Assembly (NCBI RefSeq): GCF_029223285.1
Contig: NZ_JARHUJ010000001.1
Location: 620,001-684,000 of the forward strand
DNA: 64,000 bases
Reading direction: 5' to 3'
Source: Paraflavitalea sp. CAU 1676
GTDB taxonomy: Bacteria > Bacteroidota > Bacteroidia > Chitinophagales > Chitinophagaceae
Shown here: piece by piece, positions 27,701-35,178 of the stretch
Position numbering within the stretch: the first letter of the stretch is position 1
How the letters are laid out: each line of letters begins with the position of its first letter
Position numbers and translations under genes: made by a program
Notes under the pieces: generated by a model
Databases searched by the model: none
What the model saw: only the letters and a program-made list of their open reading frames with translations
What the model was told of the DNA's origin: nothing

Positions 27701-28342
27701 ATGTTCTACTTTGTAAAAACACCCTGGCTGCTCAAGAAGCTATATCCGCACTGCACCTGGCACGTATCCACACGTGAAAAGATCCTATACCTCACTTTCG
27801 ACGATGGCCCTCATCCTGTAGCTACCCCATTTGTACTGGATACCCTGAAGGAATACCGGGCTAAAGCCACCTTCTTTTGTATAGGGAAAAACGTGGTGGA
27901 GCACCCCGCTATTTATCGCCGCATACTCGACGAAGGGCATCGAACGGCCAACCATACCCACAATCACCTCAACGGCTGGAAAGTAAAGAACGATCAGTAT
28001 ATACACAACATCCTGGAAGCTGCAAAGCATATAGATTCCAACCTATACCGTCCTCCTTACGGTCGCATTACCCGCTTTCAGGTAAAACTCCTCACTGGCA
28101 TTGAAGCGTATAAAGGTTCCGACCGAAGCTTTAAGATTATTATGTGGGATGTGCTTAGTGGAGATTTTGACACAAAACTTAGCGCAGAGAATTGTTCGCT
28201 CAATGTCATCAACAAAACAAAACCGGGTAGCATAATCGTATTTCACGATAGTGAAAAAGCATTTCCGAGAATGCAAAAAGCATTGCCAGATACATTAAAA
28301 TATTTTGCTGGAAAAGGGTATCGGTTCGAGTCGATTCAATAA
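27701..28342 (+). CDS. Polysaccharide deacetylase family protein (CE4/NodB fold)
   Basis: 213 residues. All five CE4 motifs are visible: LTFDDGPHP (catalytic base and metal Asp), HRTANHTHNHLNGW (metal His residues), YRPPYGRIT, IMWDVLSGDFDTKLS and IVFHDSEKAF (catalytic His). These metal-dependent enzymes remove N-acetyl groups from chitin oligomers or peptidoglycan. Unlike many relatives there is no obvious cleaved signal peptide (MFYFVKTPWLLKKLYPHCTWHV), so location is uncertain. It follows the ARPP-1-like gene and precedes a terminator at 28419-28448. Confidence 0.93.
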   Translation: MFYFVKTPWLLKKLYPHCTWHVSTREKILYLTFDDGPHPVATPFVLDTLKEYRAKATFFCIGKNVVEHPAIYRRILDEGHRTANHTHNHLNGWKVKNDQYIHNILEAAKHIDSNLYRPPYGRITRFQVKLLTGIEAYKGSDRSFKIIMWDVLSGDFDTKLSAENCSLNVINKTKPGSIIVFHDSEKAFPRMQKALPDTLKYFAGKGYRFESIQ

Positions 28343-28418
28343 TAAAAACAATACTGGAAGACTGAAAATTTGTCGGTCGGGGAGTTCCCAAATTTGGAGA
28401 AACGGCCTAAAATAATTT

Positions 28419-28448
28419 GGGCCTGGGTAGACACCCTGGCCCGTTTTT
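28419..28448 (+). terminator. Rho-independent terminator after the deacetylase gene
   Basis: Stem GGGCC-T-GGGT (28419-28428), loop AGAC, ACCC-T-GGCCC (28433-28442), then G and five T. Read on the other strand it is followed by AAATTATTTT, so it may also stop the convergent lipoprotein gene. Confidence 0.82.
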
Positions 28449-28494
28449 AATCCGTACCCTATGAAAACTGAATTAAAGGTATAATATTTTTTGA

Positions 28495-29400
28495 TTAAAC
28501 CAAAGATATTTCGAATATCACCCCATTCACCGTGAGGGTGGCTTTCCGGTCACATTGTCCGGTTCCATAATCCAGTACCCCAATTTGGGAATTATTGTGG
28601 CTGATGGTGATGGTTCCCTGACTGATGCGCGGACAGGCAAATTTCTTGATCAGGGGGCTGGTGATGGCGGTTTGCCAGTTGAAGGTCTTGTTCGCCTTTA
28701 CCAGGGTGCCGGTAGCCTGACCCGTTACCGAGAACACATCATCGGCCAGAACGAGTGGGGTCAATTGACCTCCTGTTTGGGTAATGGTCTTCGTGCTGCT
28801 CCAGGTACTGTAGTTACCGTTAGGCTTGGCTAGCTTGGCGTTAGTAATGTCAATGGTTAAACTGAGTTTTTCCTGGGTGCTGGCATTGGTCACTTTATGG
28901 GTGCCTTCAACCTTGAAACTATCCAGGTAAAAGCCATCGAAAGTGGTTGTGGCGGTGTTCCCGGGTAAAATGAGGCGTCCCGAATACACGATGATCATCT
29001 TTCCTTTGCGAACGCGGCCGTCAATACCGGTGCAGCCTGCCCCAAAATCAACGGTAACCTGGAGGGGAAATGCGTTGGATCCGTTCAGCTTAACGGTGCT
29101 AACTGTAAAACAAGGAGTGTCCTCGGTGCCGTTTTCCTTTCCGTTGCTGGGTGCGGAGGCAGTTCTGGCAAAAACACCGGTGCCGCCAATGGCAACATCG
29201 CTGTTGACACCCAACACGTTATTTAGAACATCGTCAAAAACGGCTTCCGATTCTGCATCGGCCTGAGAGCTGTTGGTAGCGATTTCCTGCTGTTCGGCCT
29301 GATTCGTAGATGAATTGTCGTCTTTTTTACAGCCTGTAAATACAACGGCCAGCAGGAGGGCAGCCGCCACGGAGGCTTTCAAGAGGTTGTTGGTTTTCAT
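28495..29400 (-). CDS. Putative lipoprotein, Bacteroidota type, unknown function
   Basis: 301 residues. The N terminus MKTNNLLKASVAAALLLAVV ends in the lipobox FTGCKKDD, followed by a Ser/Asn/Gln-rich linker. The mature protein is beta-rich: CFTVSTVKLNGSNAFPLQVT, DFGAGCTGIDGRVRKGKMII, TTTFDGFYLDSFKVEGTHKV, TGQATGTLVKANKTFNWQ, and near the C terminus CPRISQGTITI / DYGTGQCDRKATLTVNG. The recurring DFG-x-G-C and DYG-x-G-x-C-D elements suggest a repeated sandwich unit with paired cysteines. This wording recurs in uncharacterised Bacteroidota surface lipoproteins; I cannot attach a function. It is transcribed away from tatD, toward the deacetylase. Confidence 0.82.
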   Translation of the reverse strand: MKTNNLLKASVAAALLLAVVFTGCKKDDNSSTNQAEQQEIATNSSQADAESEAVFDDVLNNVLGVNSDVAIGGTGVFARTASAPSNGKENGTEDTPCFTVSTVKLNGSNAFPLQVTVDFGAGCTGIDGRVRKGKMIIVYSGRLILPGNTATTTFDGFYLDSFKVEGTHKVTNASTQEKLSLTIDITNAKLAKPNGNYSTWSSTKTITQTGGQLTPLVLADDVFSVTGQATGTLVKANKTFNWQTAITSPLIKKFACPRISQGTITISHNNSQIGVLDYGTGQCDRKATLTVNGVIFEISLV

Positions 29401-29474
29401 AAAATCGAGATTGATAATTAGTATTTAACGTCCTGAGACGGAACAATGAGGTGATAGTTTAAAAAATCTTCAAT

Positions 29475-29482
29475 TATTTTTG
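29475..29482 (+). promoter_or_regulatory. -7 promoter box upstream of tatD
   Basis: TATTTTTG matches TAnnTTTG exactly, 21 bases before the TatD start codon. Confidence 0.5.
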
Positions 29483-29503
29483 CGGCGAGAAATAGTGGAA
29501 TAA

Positions 29504-30268
29504 ATGCAAATTATTGATACTCATTGCCATTTGTACGGCAATTCATTTTTGAGCGATATCGACGCCGTAATAGCCCGGGCCGAAACAGAGGGGGTAGAGA
29601 AGTTTTACCTGCCGGCCATCGATAGCGAAACCCACCAGGCCATGATCGATCTGGAAACCCGGTTCCCCGGCAAGTGCATCGCCATGATGGGTTTGCACCC
29701 CTGTTCGGTGCAGGAAGACTACCAAAAAGAGCTGGCGATCGTGGAAGAATGGCTGGCGAAAAGGCCGTTTACGGCGGTAGGGGAGATTGGGCTGGATTAC
29801 TACTGGGACCGTTCCTGGGATGCTCAGCAGGCCGAAGCCTTCCACCGGCAGATCGAGCTGGCATTACACTATAAATTGCCCATTGTGATCCATTCGCGCG
29901 AGTCGATGGAAGAATGTATCGCGATTGTGCGGGAGCACCAGAAAGGTGCCCTGGGGGGCATATTCCATTGTTTTACGGGCACGGCCGACCAGGCACAGCG
30001 CATTATCGATGCGGGGCTGTACCTGGGCATTGGGGGCGTGCTTACCTATAAAAAATCGCCCCTGCCCGAGGCGTTGGCTGGGATACCCCTGGAAGCGATG
30101 GTGCTGGAAACGGATGCGCCCTATTTGCCGCCGGTGCCCTTTCGCGGAAAAAGGAACGAAAGCAGCTACCTGAAATACATTATTGAGAAGCTGGCGGAGG
30201 TAAAAGGAGTGTCAAAAGAGGAGGTCGCAAAAATAACTACGGCCAATGCCCAAAAAATATTCGGTTGA
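29504..30268 (+). CDS. TatD family metal-dependent hydrolase (DNase)
   Basis: 254 residues, normal for TatD. The metal-binding set is complete: IIDTHCHLYG (H-x-H), GLHPCSV, VGEIGLDYYWDRS (bridging Glu), IVIHSRESMEE, GIFHCFTG and METDAPYLPP (Asp). TatD proteins are cytosolic 3'-5' exonucleases/AP-type DNases with roles in DNA repair. A promoter box precedes it at 29475. The tRNA-Ser gene with its own promoter follows 70 bases after the stop. Confidence 0.95.
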   Translation: MQIIDTHCHLYGNSFLSDIDAVIARAETEGVEKFYLPAIDSETHQAMIDLETRFPGKCIAMMGLHPCSVQEDYQKELAIVEEWLAKRPFTAVGEIGLDYYWDRSWDAQQAEAFHRQIELALHYKLPIVIHSRESMEECIAIVREHQKGALGGIFHCFTGTADQAQRIIDAGLYLGIGGVLTYKKSPLPEALAGIPLEAMVLETDAPYLPPVPFRGKRNESSYLKYIIEKLAEVKGVSKEEVAKITTANAQKIFG

Positions 30269-30291
30269 TAGGGTGCGAAACTGTATTTTTG
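30265..30291 (+). promoter_or_regulatory. Promoter of tRNA-Ser
   Basis: TTG at 30265-30267 and TATTTTTG at 30284-30291, 16 bases apart (slightly short for the Bacteroidota TTG-N17-23-TAnnTTTG promoter). It would start the transcript about 40 bases before the mature tRNA. Confidence 0.6.
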
Positions 30292-30338
30292 CAACCCATT
30301 TTTAAAGGAGCAATCCCCGAATGGAAGTTTCAATAGCC

Positions 30339-30425
30339 GGAGACGTGTCCGAGTGGTTGAAGGAGCACGCCTGGAAAGTGTGTATACTCGAAAGGGTATC
30401 GCGAGTTCGAATCTCGCCGTCTCCG
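30339..30425 (+). tRNA. tRNA-Ser (anticodon GGA)
   Basis: 87 bases including the discriminator G. Acceptor GGAGACG pairs with CGTCTCC (30418-30424). The anticodon stem CACGC/GTGTG encloses the loop CTGGAAA, so the anticodon is GGA, reading UCC and UCU. A long variable arm (TATACTC...GGGTATC) is typical of serine tRNAs, and the T-arm is GCGAG-TTCGAAT-CTCGC. CCA is not encoded. Promoter at 30265-30291, terminator at 30461. Confidence 0.97.
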
Positions 30426-30460
30426 CTCACAAGAATTAAGTAAAACCAACTTAAGGTAAT

Positions 30461-30494
30461 AAAACCTGCAAAATCACTGTTTTGCAGGTTTTTT
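30461..30494 (+). terminator. Rho-independent terminator after tRNA-Ser
   Basis: Perfect 13-bp stem AAAACCTGCAAAA (30461-30473) with 30480-30492, 6-base loop, ending in a run of six T (30489-30494). Confidence 0.9.
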
Positions 30495-30776
30495 GCTTTT
30501 TAAGCCAACCTGCATTTCAAGCGGACAAATCCGTCCTTCTCACGCGAACTTTCTCCAAAAGAAGAGCTGCGATCGGAGGTAATACTTGGAAGATAAAATG
30601 CACCCGACGACGGCAACATCCGCCAAAGCTGGCGGAAACGTCAGATCGCAGGTGTCTTGAGTATTGTAGTTCTCCCCCCAGGAATATAACATGATGGAGT
30701 GCCCGGCCCTCTCCGATACAGCAAATTGTTGTTGCGCTTCCAGGTAGCAGTTTCGCACTTTTAACTATCAAATCAT

Positions 30777-32324
30777 ATGAAGCAGGTCAAACTAAAAGCC
30801 GGTCTCATCGTAGCCATCGTAGCTTGCTCAACGATCATGTTGCATGCGCAAAATAAAAAGCCCAATATCCTGGTGATATGGGGAGATGATGTCGGTTATT
30901 GGAACATCAGTGCCTATAACCTGGGTATGATGGGCTATAAAACACCCAACATTGACCGAATAGCTAAAGAAGGCGCACTATTTACCGACTGGTATGGACA
31001 ACAAAGTTGTACGGCAGGTCGTGCCTGCTTTATCACGGGACAGGTAGGATTCCGTACGGGCATGCTGAAAGTTGGGCTACCCGGAGCAAAAGAAGGCCTG
31101 CAGGCCCGGGATGTAACCATCGCGGAGTTGTTGAAGGGACAAGGCTATGTTACAGGTCAGTTCGGTAAAAATCACTTGGGCGATGCCGATGCAACCCTGC
31201 CTACAGCGCATGGGTTTGACGAATTTTATGGATCGCTCTATCACCTCAATGCCGAACAGGAGCCGGAAAACCCCGACTATTTTAAAGATCCGGAACTCCG
31301 TAAGAAGTATGGAACGCGTGGTGTGCTCCACACCTGGGCCAATCCCGATGGAACACAAAAAATAGAACTAACGGGAGCGCTGAGTACCAAACGCATGGAA
31401 ACCGTTGATGAGGAGTTCACCAGAGAAGCGCTGAGGTTCATGACCGACGCCAGCAAGTCGGGCAAGCCCTTCTTCTTGTGGTGGAATTCTACCCGGATGC
31501 ACATCTTTACGCATCTGAAAAAGGAAAGTGAAGGAAAGACCGGGCTAGGTACCTACCCGGATGGAATGGTAGAACATGATGCCATGGTGGGTCAGTTGCT
31601 CGATAAGCTGAAAGAACTCGGCCTGGATGAAAACACGATCGTAATGTATTCCACCGACAATGGCGCTGAAAAATTTACCTGGCCTGATGGCGGAACATCC
31701 CCCTTTCGGGGAGAGAAAAATACAAACTGGGAAGGCGGCTATCGGGTGCCTTGCGCCATTCGCTGGCCGGGCGTCATAAAGCCGGGCACCATCAACAATG
31801 ATATATTTGCACATGAAGACATGCTGCCTACATTGCTCGCCGCGGTGGGCGTATCCGATGTGAAAAATCAATTGCTTAAAGGCATGAAGGTGGGTTCCAA
31901 AACCTTTAAAGTGCATCTTGATGGATACAATATTACAGATGCCCTGGCCGGTAAAACGCCAAGTCCACGCAAGGAATTTTTCTATTTCAACGATGATGGT
32001 TCGCTGGTAGGCCTGCGTTACAATCAATGGAAAATTGTCTTCGCTGAACAAAGAGCCGAAGGATTTGACGTTTGGCAGGAACCTTTCGTGCCGTTACGTT
32101 TGCCAAAAGTATTTAATCTCCGATCCGATCCATTTGAGGAAGGGGATAAAGAAGCAATGGACTACGGACATTGGCGAGCAGATCGTATATTCCTCCTGGT
32201 CCCTGCCCAGGAATACGTCGGTAGGTTTCTTGCCTCCTTTAAAGAATTTCCGCCCAGTCAGAAACCCGGCAGTTTCAGCATTGACGATGCGCTGGAGAAG
32301 TTGCAGCAATCCGGTAATAATTAA
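30777..32324 (+). CDS. Arylsulfatase-type sulfatase (exported)
   Basis: 515 residues. Signal peptide MKQVKLKAGLIVAIVACSTI...LHAQ. Sulfatase fold with metal-binding Asp37/Asp38 in ILVIWGDDVGY and the formylglycine site C78-T-A-G-R82 in SCTAGRACFITGQ, a C-x-A-x-R variant of the usual C-x-P-x-R. Other signatures are GYVTGQFGKNHLG, FLWWNSTRMHIFTH and TIVMYSTDNGAEKFTWPDGG, then PFRGEKNTNWEGGYRVPCAIRWPG. It hydrolyses sulfate esters; the active cysteine must be converted by a formylglycine-generating or anaerobic maturation enzyme, which is not in the window. There is no SusC/SusD pair or other sulfatase nearby, so it is not an obvious polysaccharide utilisation locus. The substrate is unknown. Confidence 0.93.
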   Translation: MKQVKLKAGLIVAIVACSTIMLHAQNKKPNILVIWGDDVGYWNISAYNLGMMGYKTPNIDRIAKEGALFTDWYGQQSCTAGRACFITGQVGFRTGMLKVGLPGAKEGLQARDVTIAELLKGQGYVTGQFGKNHLGDADATLPTAHGFDEFYGSLYHLNAEQEPENPDYFKDPELRKKYGTRGVLHTWANPDGTQKIELTGALSTKRMETVDEEFTREALRFMTDASKSGKPFFLWWNSTRMHIFTHLKKESEGKTGLGTYPDGMVEHDAMVGQLLDKLKELGLDENTIVMYSTDNGAEKFTWPDGGTSPFRGEKNTNWEGGYRVPCAIRWPGVIKPGTINNDIFAHEDMLPTLLAAVGVSDVKNQLLKGMKVGSKTFKVHLDGYNITDALAGKTPSPRKEFFYFNDDGSLVGLRYNQWKIVFAEQRAEGFDVWQEPFVPLRLPKVFNLRSDPFEEGDKEAMDYGHWRADRIFLLVPAQEYVGRFLASFKEFPPSQKPGSFSIDDALEKLQQSGNN

Positions 32325-32636
32325 TATATATACTTCGGAAAAATCATTGGTATACCCATTGGGGTGTTGGAATGCTTCGTGTTCATTTGTGGGATCTTTT
32401 TTGTGTCATGACATAACCTGACATTACCTGACACCCCGAAGCATTCGATTGTACGGCTCCGTAAATTTGTGTTGAGCAAGCCGCCCGCAGGCACCCGGCC
32501 CGTGGCGCTCCCGTACCCGTTCCGTACCGCTCCCGTACCAGTCCCGTATAAATAGCACAACTTTTGAAACAGCCTCATTTTCACTAAAAATGAACAGGCA
32601 TGGAGTGTCCCTGCGCAATTACCGGCTCCACGACAA
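32325..32636. other. 312-base intergenic stretch rich in inverted and tandem repeats
   Basis: It lies between the convergent sulfatase and AraC genes. A 10-bp inverted repeat is at 32370-32379/32437-32446, and GGGGTGT at 32361 pairs with ACACCCC at 32431. A 10-bp palindrome TGTCATGACA lies at 32404-32413 and a duplicated CTGACA motif near 32418-32435. Four 11-base tandem units follow at 32507-32550. No protein-like frame is present. Confidence 0.6.
32507..32550. repeat. Four imperfect 11-bp tandem repeats (consensus GCTCCCGTACC)
   Basis: Units are GCTCCCGTACC, CGTTCCGTACC, GCTCCCGTACC and AGTCCCGTATA in direct succession; units 1 and 3 are identical. They lie in non-coding DNA, so the 11-base period is not a codon artefact. 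Confidence 0.75.
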
Positions 32637-33500
32637 TCACGCCAGCACCTGCTGCTTCACCGACATCGGCGAACACCCATAACGCTGACGAAAAGCCCGG
32701 CTGAAATGAGAAATGTTTTCAAACCCGCTGTCGAAAGCAGCTTCCGTTACCGTTTTATCGAGGCGCGACAGCAAATACATGGCATGATCCAGCCTTTTCT
32801 CCAGGAGCCACTTGCCAGGCGAAGTTTGGAATAAACGCTGAAAATCCCGCTTAAAGGCCGAAAGACTACGCGCACTCAAACGGGCAAATTCCTCCAGCCG
32901 CAGGTTATAGCAAAAGTTATCTTCCATCACCCTGCGCATAGAAACCCCCTGCGGCTCCTGCAGCAGCGACGCAAAAAAAGCATTAAGCGCTCTATTCTGC
33001 GGATTATCGGCCATCGTTAAGATCACCTCCTTAAATTTCAGTTCCAATAAGGAAGCATCCGGTTCCTGCGCAGCATCGAAGTGCAATAACATGGATTGAA
33101 AAAATGCCTGCACCGCCTCATTGCGCTCTACTTGCATCACCCGGTCGAAAGTCGAACCGGAAGCGGCGATCGGCCTGCTTCTCGACCGGATCACTTCCCG
33201 GATAAAATCATCCGGCATAAAAAAAACCAGTACGCAGAACGTTGAATCTGTAAAGTGCTCCACAATGCAGGCGCCCTTACGCACAAACACACAATTCCCT
33301 TTATTCAATTCAAACGAACCCTCAGCAGTATGCCACACCCGCCTGCCCTCGATGATATACACCAGGTAGTTGTTGTGGCTCCAGAAATTATCAAACTTCG
33401 TTTGATAATGGCAATTGATCTGTGTGATCAATGCCTCCCTGCAATTGAATTGCCGGTAGTAGGCGGGATTCTCCGCAATTTTTGAGTAGAGGTTGTACAC
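32637..33500 (-). CDS. AraC family transcriptional regulator
   Basis: 287 residues if started at GTG 33500. The frame extends to a GTG at 33593, but that codon lies inside the terminator hairpin of the neighbouring haloperoxidase gene, and the extra residues are not family-like. The N-terminal part is a cupin-like sensor (YLVYIIEGRRVWHTAEGSFEL, GNCVFVRKGACIVEHFTD). The C-terminal ~100 residues hold two helix-turn-helix motifs of AraC type: LRLEEFARLSARSLSAFKRDFQRLF and KTVTEAAFDSGFENISHFSRAFRQRYG. It is downstream of and co-directional with the haloperoxidase gene. Target and effector are unknown. Confidence 0.88.
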   Translation of the reverse strand: MYNLYSKIAENPAYYRQFNCREALITQINCHYQTKFDNFWSHNNYLVYIIEGRRVWHTAEGSFELNKGNCVFVRKGACIVEHFTDSTFCVLVFFMPDDFIREVIRSRSRPIAASGSTFDRVMQVERNEAVQAFFQSMLLHFDAAQEPDASLLELKFKEVILTMADNPQNRALNAFFASLLQEPQGVSMRRVMEDNFCYNLRLEEFARLSARSLSAFKRDFQRLFQTSPGKWLLEKRLDHAMYLLSRLDKTVTEAAFDSGFENISHFSRAFRQRYGCSPMSVKQQVLA

Positions 33501-33573
33501 GATCGAATGATTAGACCATAAATGTACACCTCCGAAAAACCGTTCCCAATCCCTCAAAGCGGTGAGTCGATAC

Positions 33574-33610
33574 AAAAAAAGGGTCACCTTCACGAAAGAA
33601 GGCAGACCCT
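33574..33610 (-). terminator. Rho-independent terminator of the haloperoxidase gene
   Basis: On the minus strand AGGGTC and CCTTC pair with GAAGG and GACCCT (an interrupted 11-bp stem), followed by seven U (A-run 33574-33580). It starts 24 bases after the stop at 33634. Confidence 0.8.
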
Positions 33611-33633
33611 TGTGTTAGGACCTCTACTACTAA

Positions 33634-34998
33634 CTATTCGATAGTGAAATTGGATGGGAGACTGGCTTTGAGGATGTTCTCGGCAGCTTTCTTACCCTGC
33701 ACCAAACCTGCATCGATCGAAGGTTGATAATGGATGCCTGCATACAACCTTGAAATGCCCGCCTCAATCGCAATGCTATGAAAATCATTGTACGACCGTG
33801 GTGCAAAGCCCATATAATCATACGTATGATCCACAATGCTATGCACCTCCGGGAATAGGGACTGAAGCACCACCGCAGCGCCCGCCGATAAAGAGGAGTG
33901 GGCCGAAGGATACTCAGGATGTGGCGGCGTGTTCAGGTAGGAGTTCCAGCCGGCATCACCGATCACATCCCTGATATAGGTAATGGGGCGCACCAGGTTA
34001 TAAGTGTACTTGGCCTGGAAACAACCGATCAAAGCATCGTTGACAGCCGCACCAGAAAGCGCATAGGCCAATGCAGCCTTTGCCAAAGACGTTTTCTTGC
34101 TTTGCAAAGTTTGTAAAAGAACACTCACCCAGTGGCCCGGAGATGTAACACCCGGTACGTCGCGCCAGAAGATCGCCATGTCCTTTTGCTGTTGGGTAAG
34201 CGTTTGAGAAGCATCGTGCACTTTCTTTACCATCAGGTAGAAAGGAGAGCCGGGATCTGTAGAATAAGCCAGCGGTGCCGGAGCAGCGGCATTCGTCAAA
34301 CTACCGATGACCACCGTGCGGTTTTCGCCCCAGTAAGGAGTGGAAGCCGCAGCATTGGTAGGTGGCGTTGGTTTCCATTTCCCATCACCCACCGGTGGCG
34401 TATAAGCCCTGCTGGCATTCTTGTAGCCATCAGTCTCACTCCAGCTGTACACAGCAGTAGCCACGCTTTTGCCAAAATCGGCAGCAGCCTTGATCCGGTC
34501 TGCAGGCGAGGTCTTAAGAAAATTTTCGTTCAGCGTTTGCTCCAGCGAGTCGATAGAGGCTTTGTCGCCCGCACTCGCATTGGGGAATAAAGAACGATTG
34601 ATCGCAGCCAGCGACGCATTCACACTGGCGGGCCAGTAATATTTGATGTTGCTTGAAGCCTGCGGAAGACCAGTCAGGCCATTCCATTTTTTAGTATACT
34701 GCTGACTGCCAGCTACACCCGGAGCAACACTTTCCCATGCCGCAATGCCACTGTACGCATAATGCCTGGAGAAAGCCTGGTTGGGAACACCCGTTGTATT
34801 TTTCATTAATCGCAATTGCAGGTTCATCCACTTTTCAATGACCTCCGATCCAAAAGAGGAAGGCGAACCTGGTTTGCCGGGGTGATGTTGCCACACATCA
34901 TCCAGCTTGTTACATCCGCTAAAAATAGTAATGGCCATTAAAGCCGGCAACACGCGGGCAAATGAACGCCCGTTCTTCTTGTTGATTGTTGAATACAT
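33634..34998 (-). CDS. Vanadium-dependent haloperoxidase-like lipoprotein (PAP2 superfamily)
   Basis: 454 residues. The signal ends in the lipobox FSGC (residues ~26-29), so it is a lipoprotein. The PAP2/vanadate pocket is recognisable: KYTYNLVRP (K-x6-RP), EYPSAHSSLSAGAA (PSxH) and SRLYAGIHYQPSIDAG (SR-x5-H). These residues bind vanadate in haloperoxidases or phosphate in PAP2 phosphatases. The all-helical 450-residue layout (WESVAPGVAG, FWRDVPGVTSPGHW, HSIVDHTYDYMGF) matches bacterial vanadium haloperoxidase-like proteins. True halide oxidation is not proven by sequence; an acid phosphatase activity is the main alternative. An operator-like palindrome lies upstream at 35034. Confidence 0.9.
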   Translation of the reverse strand: MYSTINKKNGRSFARVLPALMAITIFSGCNKLDDVWQHHPGKPGSPSSFGSEVIEKWMNLQLRLMKNTTGVPNQAFSRHYAYSGIAAWESVAPGVAGSQQYTKKWNGLTGLPQASSNIKYYWPASVNASLAAINRSLFPNASAGDKASIDSLEQTLNENFLKTSPADRIKAAADFGKSVATAVYSWSETDGYKNASRAYTPPVGDGKWKPTPPTNAAASTPYWGENRTVVIGSLTNAAAPAPLAYSTDPGSPFYLMVKKVHDASQTLTQQQKDMAIFWRDVPGVTSPGHWVSVLLQTLQSKKTSLAKAALAYALSGAAVNDALIGCFQAKYTYNLVRPITYIRDVIGDAGWNSYLNTPPHPEYPSAHSSLSAGAAVVLQSLFPEVHSIVDHTYDYMGFAPRSYNDFHSIAIEAGISRLYAGIHYQPSIDAGLVQGKKAAENILKASLPSNFTIE

Positions 34999-35033
34999 AA
35001 TCCTTATGGTATTTGATAGTTAAGAGATCGAAA

Positions 35034-35050
35034 CTGTTCTTGCAGAACAG
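35034..35050. promoter_or_regulatory. Operator-like palindrome between divergent genes
   Basis: CTGTTCT-TGC-AGAACAG is a perfect 7-bp inverted repeat with a 3-base centre, 36 bases upstream of the haloperoxidase start and ~130 bases upstream of the glycerate kinase start. It has the size and symmetry of a dimeric repressor site, but the binding protein is unknown. Confidence 0.4.
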
Positions 35051-35178
35051 GTCATTCACAGGATGTATCATGCATGCAAATTGGGACTAATTGTGAGGTT
35101 TCGTTTGTCTGTAGAGTCCGCAAACTGTGCTGAAAAGTCCATGCTTTCCGCCTGACCAAAAACCACTAAATTAGATCA

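Noticed and set aside
33501-33593. Upstream GTG start for the AraC gene (33593)
   Set aside because: The codon sits in the terminator hairpin of the preceding gene and the extra residues are not typical of the family; GTG 33500 is preferred, though not proven.
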